Source: Mixta sp. Marseille-Q2659
GTDB taxonomy: Bacteria > Pseudomonadota > Gammaproteobacteria > Enterobacterales > Enterobacteriaceae
Length of the DNA: 64,000 nt
NCBI RefSeq assembly: GCF_940807255.1
Contig: NZ_CALNWY010000015.1
Span: forward strand, 1-64,000
Direction of reading: 5' to 3'
Of this stretch, positions 17,143 through 25,999 are shown in pieces. Below the pieces are notes generated by a model. That model saw only the letters and a program-made list of their open reading frames with translations, made no database searches and was not told the origin of the DNA. A program made the position numbers and the translations under genes. The stretch's first letter is position 1, and each line of letters opens with the position of its first letter.

Positions 17143-18351
17143 TTATTCCACCGCCAACGGTTTCTCGTCCAGCTGCGGTGCGCTGTCGCCCTGCAACGTT
17201 TTAACCCGCTGCTCTACCTTCTGTACCGCTTCGGCATCTTTCAACAGCGAATAAGTCAGCGTAAATGCCTGGCTTTGCCCCGGCTGCAGCTGTTTTACAC
17301 GTCCCTGTTCTTTCTCGATGGTGACCGGATAAGCATAGTTTGTACCCGGCTCAATACCGGTTACATAACCCTGTTTCAGCGTATCGGTGTTTTTCCATAA
17401 GGTCAGCAGCGGCAGCTGATGCGTATCAAATTCAATGGCCGCGCCCTTATCGCCTTTACTGTTGATAACCGCCGCCACCGTTTTTCCCTGTGCATCCGCC
17501 AGCGGCGTCAGGTTAAAGACCATCTCATCGAAACCTTTGGTCGGCGCGTCGTAGCGGTTCCACGCTTTCAGGCCCTGCTTCGCATAGTCATTAAAGGGAG
17601 AAACGCTTTTTACCGGAGCGATAAAGCGGGCATCTTTTTCCAGAATCGGCGTGCCGAAGTTACTGTGATAGATGATTTGGTAATCCTGCGGATAGTCACT
17701 TTGGTTGGTCAGTTCATCATGAATGGTAAAGCTGTCGCTGCCCGGCACATAGCGCAGCTCGGTCCAGGTGCTGAGCTTCGCCTTTTTAAAGGTGTGTTCT
17801 TTCAGTAAGCCGCGAATACGAATTTCATGCGGTGCCCGATCATCAACCACGATCTCTATCCGTGAAGCAGGCGTGTTGCCCGCCTTGCCGTGCAGCGTGT
17901 ACAGCATGCCATCTTTGTTAACCGGATGCCCCGTCCATTCAAAGCCGCAGCGCACCATCATTTCGTTGAAACCATCCAGCCAGCCGAGACCGTTACGGCT
18001 TTCCAGATTGATATAAGCGGGATTGACCACCTCATCGACCGGCGAATCCCAGCCCATACGTACGCCATGTCCATTCACATGCAGCAGATCCATGCCGCGG
18101 CTGGGGCTCAGAGCGATGGTAAGCCCGTTTTCACTGCGCAGTGTGATGACTTTGCTACCTTCCTGTTTACCGCCGTGCAGAACTTTCTGCTCAATGCTGA
18201 AGGACTGACCGTCCAGCTTCAGCTGTTGGCTGCTGATGCTCCAGTTACCCTTTTCCATGCCGCTTTCAGCATCCGTCAGCAACCATGACTGCGCCAGTAC
18301 AGGCGTGGAAAACAGCATTGCTACCGTTACTGCCACCAGAGATTTTTTCAT
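17143..18351 (-). CDS. Exported aldose-1-epimerase-like protein (DUF4432 type)
   Basis: Periplasmic protein of 402 residues with a clear Sec signal peptide ending in 'TPVLAQS' (cleavage near residue 20). The mature part has the galactose-mutarotase-like beta-sandwich pattern, with 'LSPSRGMDLLHVNGHGVRMG', 'WLDGFNEMMVRCGFEWTGHP', 'YHSNFGTPIL' and 'TGIEPGTNYAYP'. This matches DUF4432, a group of aldose-epimerase-related proteins most of which are cytoplasmic; export is unusual. It is convergent with ghrB and alone in its unit. A role in interconverting extracellular sugars or sugar acids is an inference. Confidence 0.82.
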   Translation of the reverse strand: MKKSLVAVTVAMLFSTPVLAQSWLLTDAESGMEKGNWSISSQQLKLDGQSFSIEQKVLHGGKQEGSKVITLRSENGLTIALSPSRGMDLLHVNGHGVRMGWDSPVDEVVNPAYINLESRNGLGWLDGFNEMMVRCGFEWTGHPVNKDGMLYTLHGKAGNTPASRIEIVVDDRAPHEIRIRGLLKEHTFKKAKLSTWTELRYVPGSDSFTIHDELTNQSDYPQDYQIIYHSNFGTPILEKDARFIAPVKSVSPFNDYAKQGLKAWNRYDAPTKGFDEMVFNLTPLADAQGKTVAAVINSKGDKGAAIEFDTHQLPLLTLWKNTDTLKQGYVTGIEPGTNYAYPVTIEKEQGRVKQLQPGQSQAFTLTYSLLKDAEAVQKVEQRVKTLQGDSAPQLDEKPLAVE

Positions 18352-18670
18352 TTGTTCGTTCCTTTAGCTGAATTGATTTAGCCAAACAGCCCGCAGGTTA
18401 CAAATGCAGGATCGGAAAAACAGTGATGACAGTCACCCGTGCGTTTTTCGCCCAACAATTCAACAAGAAAATGCGATTGTTAACACATTTTTAGATAAGT
18501 TGTTGCAGTTTATCGGTGTGAAAACGTGATCGAGGCTGGTTAAAGCTTTATACGTTTCAGCTTTTACTGACGTGGCTTATGGGTACGGCTGGCAGGGTAA
18601 GCCGTTTGCATCGCTCACCGCCTGGCGGTAAGGTATTTGCACACTTGCCCATTACATTTGATTTACAGCT
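18352..18670. other. Divergent promoter region between the epimerase-like gene and avtA
   Basis: About 320 bp without a gene. It must hold promoters for both flanking genes. I see no clear operator or RNA element; a T/A-rich segment near 18470-18500 is the likeliest promoter zone. Confidence 0.4.
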
Positions 18671-19924
18671 ATGAGCTTCTCTCTCTTCGGTGACAAATTT
18701 ACCCGCCATACCGGCATCGCGCGCTTAATGGAAGACCTGGATGAAGGGTTACGCAATCCCGATGCGGTGATGCTCGGCGGCGGTAATCCGGCACAAATCC
18801 CCGCCATGGATGACTATTTTCATCAGCTTTTGCTGCAGATGCATCAGGACGGCAAACTGACCGGCGCGCTGTGCAATTATGATGGCCCGCGCGGCAAAGC
18901 CCTATTGCTGGAGGCGCTGGCGACGCTGCTACGGGAGGAATTGGGCTGGCAGATCACGGCGAAGAATATTGCCCTGACCAACGGTAGCCAGAGCGCCTTT
19001 TTCTATTTATTTAATCTGTATGCCGGTCGGCGCGCTGACGGTACGAAAAAGCGCGTACTGTTTCCGCTCACGCCGGAATATCTGGGCTATGCCGATGCCG
19101 GACTGGATGAAGATCTCTTTATCGCCGCGCGTCCTAATATTGAACTGCTGCCGGAAGGACAGTTTAAATATCATGTCGATTTCGATCATTTGTCGATAAC
19201 CGAAGAGATTGGGCTGATTTGCGTTTCGCGCCCCACCAACCCTACCGGCAATGTGATCACCGATGAGGAGTTGCTCCACCTCGATATGCTGGCGCAGCAG
19301 CACGACATTCCGCTGCTGATCGATAACGCTTATGGTCTGCCTTTTCCGGGCATTATCTTCAGCGAGGCGCGCCCGCTGTGGAATCCCAACATTATTCTCT
19401 GCATGAGTCTGTCGAAGCTCGGGCTGCCGGGCGCACGCTGCGGCATTATCGTGGCGGATGAGAATGTGATCGACGCCATCAGCAATATGAACGGCATTAT
19501 CAGCCTGGCACCAGGCAGTATTGGGCCTGCTATCGCCACGGAAATGATTCAGCGCGGCGATCTGCTTCGGCTGTCAGAAACGGTGATTAAACCTTTCTAT
19601 CAGCAGCGTGTGCTGGATACCGTCGCCATTATTCGCCGCTATCTGCCGGAAGATCGCTGCCTGATCCATAAGCCGGAAGGGGCCATTTTTCTCTGGTTGT
19701 GGTTCAAAGATTTGCCTATTACGACTGAATTGCTTTATCAGCGTCTGAAGCAGCGCGGCGTATTGATGGTGCCTGGACACTTTTTCTTCCCCGGCCTGGC
19801 GCAAGACTGGCCGCATACGCACCAGTGTATGCGCATGAATTATGTGCCGGACGGCGAGAAGATTGAGCGGGCCGTGAAGATTCTGGCGGAAGAGATCGAG
19901 CGCGCCTGGACAGAACTGGCGTAG
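18671..19924 (+). CDS. avtA: Valine--pyruvate aminotransferase
   Basis: PLP-dependent class I/II aminotransferase that makes alanine from pyruvate using valine (or 2-aminobutyrate), linking branched-chain and alanine metabolism in the cytoplasm. At 417 residues it equals E. coli AvtA. Visible motifs are 'MLGGGNPAQIPAMDDYF', 'ALTNGSQSAFFYLFNLYAGR', 'RPTNPTGNVITDEEL', 'LIDNAYGLPFPG' and the PLP lysine in 'CMSLSKLGLPGARCG'. A strong terminator lies 40 bp downstream. Confidence 0.97.
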   Translation: MSFSLFGDKFTRHTGIARLMEDLDEGLRNPDAVMLGGGNPAQIPAMDDYFHQLLLQMHQDGKLTGALCNYDGPRGKALLLEALATLLREELGWQITAKNIALTNGSQSAFFYLFNLYAGRRADGTKKRVLFPLTPEYLGYADAGLDEDLFIAARPNIELLPEGQFKYHVDFDHLSITEEIGLICVSRPTNPTGNVITDEELLHLDMLAQQHDIPLLIDNAYGLPFPGIIFSEARPLWNPNIILCMSLSKLGLPGARCGIIVADENVIDAISNMNGIISLAPGSIGPAIATEMIQRGDLLRLSETVIKPFYQQRVLDTVAIIRRYLPEDRCLIHKPEGAIFLWLWFKDLPITTELLYQRLKQRGVLMVPGHFFFPGLAQDWPHTHQCMRMNYVPDGEKIERAVKILAEEIERAWTELA

Positions 19925-19963
19925 CGGATTCAGGTAGCCGTTAACCATCTAATACGATGAACC

Positions 19964-19992
19964 AGGGTGGAGAGTTCCACCCTTTATTTTTA
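19964..19992 (+). terminator. Intrinsic terminator of avtA
   Basis: Perfect 8-bp stem AGGGTGGA/TCCACCCT with loop GAGT, followed by TTTATTTTTA. Confidence 0.92.
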
Positions 19993-20229
19993 CGTCCGAA
20001 AACGGATAACCAGCCTGAGCCTTTGTCCGTTATCGTCTTCTCTTCCTTCTTACTAACAGAATATTATGCTCCTGCTTCACACAGGCTTCTGTTAAACCTT
20101 CTGCAGTTACGGTCCAATTCTTCGCCAGATCGCCGTTTTGCCGCTCTCCGCAAACTGCGCATAGTAAACCAGCTGGTTTGCGCGTAAGTTAATTAACAAT
20201 TGATTAACGTCAGAAAAGCTGGAGAAAAA

Positions 20230-21144
20230 ATGTCCGTCAAAGATCTGTTGCTGGCGCTGTGCGTGGTGATCGCCTGGGGTGTTAATTTCGTAGTGATAAA
20301 GGTCGGGCTGCATGATATGCCGCCATTTCTGCTGGCCGCCCTGCGCTTTGCGCTGGTGGCGCTGCCCGCGATCTTCTTTGTACGTCCCCCCAAAGTCCCG
20401 CTGCGCTGGCTGGCGCTTTACGGTCTGACGATCAGCTTCGGTCAGTTCGCCTTCCTGTTTTTGGCCATTAAGTTAGGTATGCCTGCGGGCCTGGCATCGC
20501 TGGTGCTGCAGGCGCAGGCTTTCTTTACGCTACTGCTCGGGGCGCTGTTTCTGGCGGAAAAGCTGCGCTGGCATCATGTCGCCGGCATTGTTATCGCCTC
20601 AGGCGGTATGTTTCTGTTAGCAACCACCAGCGATGACGTTCATACCACCAGCGGTTTGACGCTGACTACGCTGTTGCTGACGCTGGCCGCCGCGTTCTGC
20701 TGGGGAATGGGCAATATCACCAACAGGATCATTATGCGTAACGGTAGCGTGCCTATTATGTCGCTGGTGGTCTGGAGCGCATTAATTCCGGTTGGACCGT
20801 TTTTGGTCTGCTCATGGCTGTTCGAAGGGCCGGACGCCATTACTCACAGCCTGTTGAATATTCAGCTGGAAACGGTGCTGGCGCTGGTTTACCTGGCGTT
20901 TATCGCCACCATTGTAGGCTACGGCATCTGGGGTACGCTACTGGGGCGTTATGAAACCTGGCGCGTGGCGCCGCTCTCGTTGCTGGTGCCGGTGTTTGGC
21001 ATCCTGAGCGCCGCGCTGCTGCTGGGCGAAACCCTCTCGATGCGCCAGATTATCGGCGCGCTGATTATTGTGATCGGACTGGTAATGAATGTTTTCGGCG
21101 GGCGCTTAATGCCGCTGCGGATCCGGCGCGCGCAGCACGATTAA
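20230..21144 (+). CDS. eamA: O-acetylserine/cysteine exporter EamA
   Basis: Ten-helix DMT-superfamily exporter with two EamA repeats (304 residues). It aligns with E. coli EamA (YdeD) at 'VIAWGVNFVVIKVGLHDMPP', 'GLTISFGQFAFLFLAIKLGM', 'PAGLASLVLQAQAFFTLLLG' and 'GYGIWGTLLGRYETWRVAPL'. E. coli EamA exports O-acetylserine and cysteine-pathway metabolites. The ATG at 20230 has GGAG 5 bp upstream. The roughly 240 bp between the avtA terminator and this gene hold no other gene I can support. Confidence 0.93.
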   Translation: MSVKDLLLALCVVIAWGVNFVVIKVGLHDMPPFLLAALRFALVALPAIFFVRPPKVPLRWLALYGLTISFGQFAFLFLAIKLGMPAGLASLVLQAQAFFTLLLGALFLAEKLRWHHVAGIVIASGGMFLLATTSDDVHTTSGLTLTTLLLTLAAAFCWGMGNITNRIIMRNGSVPIMSLVVWSALIPVGPFLVCSWLFEGPDAITHSLLNIQLETVLALVYLAFIATIVGYGIWGTLLGRYETWRVAPLSLLVPVFGILSAALLLGETLSMRQIIGALIIVIGLVMNVFGGRLMPLRIRRAQHD

Positions 21145-21199
21145 GGGTTGGCGAAGTCAGAAACAATAACGCCGCGTTTCCGCGGCGTCAGGTTGGCGA

Positions 21200-21616
21200 T
21201 TAGCTGAGGATTTCGATACGGCGCGGTTTCATCTCTTCCGGCACGATACGTTCCAGATCGATGTACAGCAGGCCGTTTTCCAGGCGGGCATCACGCACCA
21301 CAATGTGGTCGGCCAGCTGGAATTTGCGTTCGAAATTACGTTCGGCAATGCCCTGATAGAGATATTTACGCTCGTTCTGCTCTTCGGGATGCGCGCCACG
21401 CACGATCAGCATGTTGTCGTGGGCGGTAATATCCAGCTCGTTCTGAGCGAAACCGGCCACGGCAATAGTAATGCGATAGTGGTTTTCCGCTACCAGTTCA
21501 ACGTTGTACGGAGGGTAACCGCCGTTGCTTTGATTTTGATTGGATTCCAGCAGGTTGAACAGACGATCGAAACCGATGGATGAACGATAAAGCGGAGAAA
21601 GGTCAAAGTTACGCAT
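21200..21616 (-). CDS. ibpA: Small heat-shock protein IbpA
   Basis: ATP-independent holdase that coats aggregating proteins and hands them to DnaK/ClpB. The 138 residues match E. coli IbpA: N-terminal '[20 protein letters not shown]', an alpha-crystallin domain with '[20 protein letters not shown]' and '[14 protein letters not shown]', then '[14 protein letters not shown]' and a C-terminal IEI-type motif ('RRIEILS'). It has a sigma-32 promoter and a ROSE-like 5' leader. No ibpB follows: the next gene downstream is convergent eamA. A single IbpA is known from Erwiniaceae. Confidence 0.97.
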   Translation of the reverse strand: MRNFDLSPLYRSSIGFDRLFNLLESNQNQSNGGYPPYNVELVAENHYRITIAVAGFAQNELDITAHDNMLIVRGAHPEEQNERKYLYQGIAERNFERKFQLADHIVVRDARLENGLLYIDLERIVPEEMKPRRIEILS

Positions 21617-21726
21617 AATGCAAAAGCTCCTGATTTTCAGCGAGTGGGTTAATCTCAGCCTTCCGTTATGGACAGGCTGTCAGGTCACGCAGGCGAACCC
21701 TTCCGGCGAATGCCGCGCTGACCGTG
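21617..21726 (-). promoter_or_regulatory. ROSE-like RNA thermometer in the ibpA leader
   Basis: The leader of about 110 nt can fold so that UCGCU (from 21639-21643) pairs with the AGGAGC ribosome site (21626-21631). This U(U/C)GCU-to-SD pairing is the hallmark of ROSE elements, known in the ibpA leaders of enterobacteria. A longer upstream stem is possible, but I did not compute a fold. Confidence 0.7.
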
Positions 21727-21732
21727 CTAATA

Positions 21733-21760
21733 AAATGGGGATAGCTGACAAACTTTCAAG
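21733..21760 (-). promoter_or_regulatory. Sigma-32 promoter of ibpA
   Basis: On the minus strand: CTTGAAA, 13 bp, CCCCATTT. This matches the heat-shock consensus (CTTGAA, 13-15 bp, CCCCAT-T) essentially perfectly. Confidence 0.92.
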
Positions 21761-21926
21761 CGCGCTTTTGCGATTTTTTTAAGCAAACAACACAGAATGT
21801 CATACACTCAGGGGAACATATCGTCATGCAACAGGCGTGAGCCACCACAGAGTGACCCGGATTTTCCCCGCCGCAGACGAAAAATCTCAGCCAGGCACCT
21901 CGCTATGACTGAAGGGATGGTAAAAG

Positions 21927-22295
21927 ATGAAAGCAATTTATAAATACCGTTTGGCCGGGCTATTAGCCTGTAGCGCATTAGTCGGTACTTCCGGCTGCTC
22001 CAGCATGATGTCACACACCGGCGCCAGCCAGGGTTATTATCCCGGCACGCGCGCCAGCGCGGAAATGCTGACTGACGATCAAAGCAGCTGGGCGCTGAAG
22101 CCGCTGGCGCTGATCGATCTGCCTTTCTCCGCCGTTCTCGATACTGTTTTGTTGCCGTGGGATTATCTGCGCGCCGACGACAGTCAATCCATCGATTCGC
22201 CGCGCGCCCGCGTTATTGAGGCTGAGCGGTTGGCGAAAACTCAGGAAAACCTGGCGCAGGCCGCGCCGCTGGCGATTAACTCACCGCAACCGTAA
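21927..22295 (+). CDS. yidQ: YidQ-type lipoprotein (DUF1375)
   Basis: Small lipoprotein of 122 residues divergent from ibpA, the same arrangement as E. coli yidQ. The signal peptide ends in a lipobox at 'GTSGCSS' (Cys near residue 24). The mature part has 'YYPGTRASAEML', 'IDLPFSAVLDTVLLPWDYLR', the YceK/YidQ family signature. Function unknown. Its 3' end overlaps that of convergent yidR by 20 bp. Confidence 0.9.
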   Translation: MKAIYKYRLAGLLACSALVGTSGCSSMMSHTGASQGYYPGTRASAEMLTDDQSSWALKPLALIDLPFSAVLDTVLLPWDYLRADDSQSIDSPRARVIEAERLAKTQENLAQAAPLAINSPQP

Positions 22296-23538
22296 ATATC
22301 TGCCGATAGCCGTCAACCTCCTGCATAAAGGCGATCTGGCGGCCATCGGGCGAGAACACCACCGCGTCGCCTGACGGCGGCACGGCGCTGCGCGGCGTCA
22401 GGCGACGCATTTTACCGCTCTGGCTGTCGCACAGCGTCACGCTGTTGTCGCAGATAAACGCCAGCTGGCCGCCCGCCGGATGCCAGCTAAACGCCGACTG
22501 AATAGCGTGCGCGCTCCGGGTTATCTGCCGCGGTTCGCCGCCGCAGGGCGAAACGCTCCACAGCTGCACCACGCCCGCCTCATCGCACATCAGAAAAGCA
22601 ATTTCGCTGCCGTCCGCGTTGCTGCGCAGCCAGTGGCGCGGCTGGGTCGCAAGGCCGGGATAGCGGCGCTGGTGGGTAAAGGTCAGCCGCCGCTGCGTTA
22701 CGCCGCGCGGCGGCGCAGGCAGTTGGGTTTCCGTCCCTTCCAGGGGCGCGTCGCCAGGCTGCGCATAGTCGCTCAGCTTTTCCGGCAGATCGACTACAAA
22801 CACTTCCGGCACGACATCGCCGTTTTCCGCCCGCGTATCGCCGATAAAGGCCAGCGCCCAGCGCTGGCGGCTGCCTTTCGGGCATAAATAACCCTGTTCG
22901 CCAATCCAGCCCTCTTCATACGCCCGATTAATCTCATCGCTGCCCGGCTGCGGCGCGGAGGTGGTTTTGCTCACCAGCACGCAAAAATGGCTGCCGTCAT
23001 ACTCGCGTGGATGCTGTTTTGGCGGGCAAACCGCATGCAGCGGCACGGCCACGCCGACGTTGCGTAAATCTTCCCGCGAGTCCCACTCGTGCATCACATG
23101 ATCGTTATAGGTAAAGCTGATGCGGCTGCCGTCCGGGCTGAAAACATGAACGTGCGAGCCGCCGCGCAGCGCGCCCGGCGTAAAAGGCGGCGTAATATCG
23201 CAGGCGTCGAGATTTTCCGCCACGCCGTTCTGAATAATCACGCCGCGACGATGATGAAAGTCATAGCGCCAGCTGGCGTCGGGATGTTCCGGCCCATGAA
23301 TGCAGACGTAGCGCGGCGGCATATCGGGGCTGACGGTTACCACGCCGACATGCGCGCCGTCGCGCGCCTGATAGAGGATCTCCGTCGCGCCGCTCTCTGC
23401 GTTGACGCGTTCGATGGTCAGGCCGGTAAAGGAGGCGCCGGAAGGACGCACGTCATAGACCAGCCACTGGCTGTCGCCAGTCCAGACATTGATGTTGGTC
23501 AGCTGATGGTTGCGCGGGGCGAAAGTAAGCTGTTTCAT
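22276..23538 (-). CDS. yidR: YidR family protein (DUF3748), WD40/TolB-like propeller
   Basis: Cytoplasmic or exported status is unclear; no signal peptide is visible. The 420 residues contain repeated propeller blades of the TolB type, for example 'FSPDGSRISFTYND', 'RSNADGSEIAFLMCD', 'WHPAGGQLAFICD' and 'FSPDGRQIAFMQE'. Order and neighbours (ibpA, yidQ) identify it as YidR. Function is unknown in E. coli as well. It overlaps yidQ tail to tail. Confidence 0.9.
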   Translation of the reverse strand: MKQLTFAPRNHQLTNINVWTGDSQWLVYDVRPSGASFTGLTIERVNAESGATEILYQARDGAHVGVVTVSPDMPPRYVCIHGPEHPDASWRYDFHHRRGVIIQNGVAENLDACDITPPFTPGALRGGSHVHVFSPDGSRISFTYNDHVMHEWDSREDLRNVGVAVPLHAVCPPKQHPREYDGSHFCVLVSKTTSAPQPGSDEINRAYEEGWIGEQGYLCPKGSRQRWALAFIGDTRAENGDVVPEVFVVDLPEKLSDYAQPGDAPLEGTETQLPAPPRGVTQRRLTFTHQRRYPGLATQPRHWLRSNADGSEIAFLMCDEAGVVQLWSVSPCGGEPRQITRSAHAIQSAFSWHPAGGQLAFICDNSVTLCDSQSGKMRRLTPRSAVPPSGDAVVFSPDGRQIAFMQEVDGYRQIFTVAVS

Positions 23539-23598
23539 AAATAAAAACCCTGAGGCGACGAAGTATCGCTTCAGGGTAAAAGATTCACGGCTAAAAAC

Positions 23599-24534
23599 CT
23601 ATCGGGGAACCGGCGTAATCAATGGTTGGCCGCTAAACCACGCGTCGATATTTTCCAGCACCAGCTGCGACATAGCGCGTCGTGTCTCCCTGGTGGCGCT
23701 GGCCATATGCGGCGTGACGACGACATGGTCGCGCTGCCGCAGCGCGGCGGGAACGTGAGGTTCATTGGCAAACACATCCAGCCCGGCGCCGGCGATAGCG
23801 CCGCGATCCAGCGCGTCGATAAGCGCATCTTCATCCACTACGCTGCCGCGCGAAATATTGATTAACATGCCCTGCGGGCCCAGCGCGTCGAGGATCGGCC
23901 GGTTCACCTTGCCCTGCGTCTCTGCGCCGCCCGGCACGCACACCATCAGAAAATCGCTCTGCTGCGCCAGTGCGCGCAGGTCGTCGATATAACGCCACGG
24001 CAGGCTGCTATCCGGCCGACGACCGTGATAAGCGATATCCATAGCGAACGCCTCGGCGCGGCGGGCGATCGCCTGACCGATGCGTCCCATGCCGAAAATG
24101 CCAAGGCGCGCGCCGGAAACCTTGCGCGTCCAGGGAAAACCGCCGTCCGGCCAGCGTTCCTGCTCGATAAATTTATGCGCGGCGACGATATTGCGCGACG
24201 TCGCCAGTAGCAGGCCGATAGCGAGATCGGCCACGTCATCCGTCAGCACGCCCGGCGTATGGGTTACCGCCACGCCGCGATCGCGCGCCGCCGCCACGTC
24301 CACGCCGTCGTAACCGACGCCGAATACCGCAATCAGCTTCAGCGCAGGCAGCGAAGCGATAAGATCGCGCGTGACGACCGCTTCGCCATTGGTGACCAGC
24401 ACCGTCACCTCCCCGGCGATGGCGGCTAAATCAGCACGCGACATGCGCGTCAGCTCATGCAGATCGTAGCGTTCGTTCAGCGCGGCGGTAAGCGCATCCG
24501 GCAGGCTGGCCTGTTTCAGTACTTTCTGGTTCAT
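23599..24534 (-). CDS. D-2-hydroxyacid dehydrogenase
   Basis: NAD(P)-dependent reductase of 311 residues in the hydroxypyruvate/2-ketoaldonate reductase group. Rossmann motif 'GIFGMGRIGQAIARRA', catalytic Arg in 'LINISRGSVVDEDALIDAL', Glu in 'DVFANEPHVP', His in 'VVTPHMASATRETRRAM'. The start at 24534 has AGGAA before it; an upstream in-frame codon lacks this. It forms a two-gene unit with the MFS transporter 13 bp upstream. The substrate is presumably a sugar acid brought in by that transporter, given the neighbouring galactonate genes, but this is inference. Confidence 0.9.
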   Translation of the reverse strand: MNQKVLKQASLPDALTAALNERYDLHELTRMSRADLAAIAGEVTVLVTNGEAVVTRDLIASLPALKLIAVFGVGYDGVDVAAARDRGVAVTHTPGVLTDDVADLAIGLLLATSRNIVAAHKFIEQERWPDGGFPWTRKVSGARLGIFGMGRIGQAIARRAEAFAMDIAYHGRRPDSSLPWRYIDDLRALAQQSDFLMVCVPGGAETQGKVNRPILDALGPQGMLINISRGSVVDEDALIDALDRGAIAGAGLDVFANEPHVPAALRQRDHVVVTPHMASATRETRRAMSQLVLENIDAWFSGQPLITPVPR

Positions 24535-24547
24535 TTTTATTCCTGCG

Positions 24548-25858
24548 TTAAGAGGGATGGGAAGCGGTCTGTTCCGCGGCACGCGGGCGCGCCGGACGCG
24601 ACACCAGCACGCCGATAACGCCGCCGAGTATCAGCGCCGCCGCCACGATCAGCAGACCATAGTGATAGCTGTTGGTCGCATCTTTGATTTTTCCCAGAAT
24701 CGGCGGCAGTCCCAGCCCGACGAAGTTCGCCACGGTGTTAATAAAGGCGATCGAGGCGGCGGCGGCGACGCCTGCCAGCTTCTCGGTAGTGACCGCCCAG
24801 AAAATCGGCGTCAGCGCGAAATTAAAGCCCACGGTCAATACCAGCAGCAGATACGCTACCAGCAGGTTGCTGGTGTAGATGGCGATAGCGAGCGACACGC
24901 CGGAGATAATCAGCGGCAGACCGAGATGCCAGCGCCGCTCGCCAGTGGTGTCGGAATGGCGGCCGTTCAGGTACATAAACAAGCAGGCGGCGATAAAGGG
25001 CACGGCGGAGAGCAGGCTCACCACCAGGTTGCTCTGCTCATTCGCCATACTTTTAATAATCAACGGCAAAAACAGGGTAATGCCGATAGAGCCAAACGCC
25101 TGCAGAAACCAGACCAGGCTCAGCAGCAGCACGGTTTTGTTTTTCAGCGCGCTGTGCCAGCTGTGATGGCTGCCAACCTCAACGCTGGCGTTATCGCGCG
25201 CCAGCTGCGCGTTGAGCCAACTTTTTTGCGCGCTGGAAAGCCAGGCGGCATGATCGGGCGTTTGCGGCAGCCGCCACAGCACCAGAACGCCCAACGCTAC
25301 CGCCGGCACGCCCTCAATAGCAAACAGCCAACGCCAGCCGGCGATATCGGCGATGCCATGCATATTCAGCAGCGTGCCGGAAAGCGGCAGGCCGATAATC
25401 GACGCCATTACTGAACCCATATAAAAGAAGGACATCGCCCGCGCGCGGTTGCTTTTCGGGAACCAGCAGGAGATGTAGTAGATAATGCCCGGCGTAAAGC
25501 CCGCTTCCGCCATGCCCAGCAGAAAGCGCATCACGTAAAGCTGGGTCGGCGTCTGTACCAGCGACATGCCAGCGCTGACGATGCCCCAGGTGATCATGAT
25601 GCGTGCGATCCATACGCGGGCGCCTACCTTTGTCATAATTACATTGCTGGGAATTTCGAAAATAATGTAGGAGATATAGAACATCCCCACGCCCAGGCCG
25701 TACATGCTGGCGCTCAGGCCGAGGTCGGCGTTCATTTGCAGCGCCGCGATAGAAATATTGGTTTTATCGAGATTGGCAACAAAATAGCAGATGATAATAA
25801 AAGGAATAATTTTCGCGTTTAGCTGCCGTAAGGTTGTAGCGTACAGATCGCTATTCAT
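24548..25858 (-). CDS. MFS transporter, anion:cation symporter family
   Basis: Twelve-helix importer of 436 residues with the ACS-family features 'NLDKTNISIAALQMNADLGL', 'PSNVIMTKVGARVWIARIMI' and 'LGMAEAGFTPGIIYYISCWF'. This group carries organic anions such as tartrate, phthalate and sugar acids. It is the first gene of a pair with a hydroxyacid dehydrogenase, inserted between yidR and dgoT where E. coli has cbrA. Substrate not determinable from sequence. Confidence 0.9.
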   Translation of the reverse strand: MNSDLYATTLRQLNAKIIPFIIICYFVANLDKTNISIAALQMNADLGLSASMYGLGVGMFYISYIIFEIPSNVIMTKVGARVWIARIMITWGIVSAGMSLVQTPTQLYVMRFLLGMAEAGFTPGIIYYISCWFPKSNRARAMSFFYMGSVMASIIGLPLSGTLLNMHGIADIAGWRWLFAIEGVPAVALGVLVLWRLPQTPDHAAWLSSAQKSWLNAQLARDNASVEVGSHHSWHSALKNKTVLLLSLVWFLQAFGSIGITLFLPLIIKSMANEQSNLVVSLLSAVPFIAACLFMYLNGRHSDTTGERRWHLGLPLIISGVSLAIAIYTSNLLVAYLLLVLTVGFNFALTPIFWAVTTEKLAGVAAAASIAFINTVANFVGLGLPPILGKIKDATNSYHYGLLIVAAALILGGVIGVLVSRPARPRAAEQTASHPS

Positions 25859-25924
25859 AGCGTAATCCTCGCGATACCGTTTATAAGCGACTGATCAACG
25901 GTTAGGTTTTATCGTAATAACGTC

Positions 25925-25953
25925 GTTACCGTCCGCGGCTGCCGGACGGTAAC
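25925..25953. terminator. 11-bp inverted repeat after dgoT
   Basis: GTTACCGTCCG and CGGACGGTAAC form a perfect 11-bp stem with a 7-nt loop, between the dgoT stop and the next gene on the same strand. There is no T-run, so it may protect the dgo mRNA 3' end or be a Rho-linked signal rather than an intrinsic terminator. Confidence 0.5.
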
Positions 25954-25999
25954 GCGCCTGATGCGATCCGTCGCCTGCTGGTATGCTCCTCTGCCGGGC

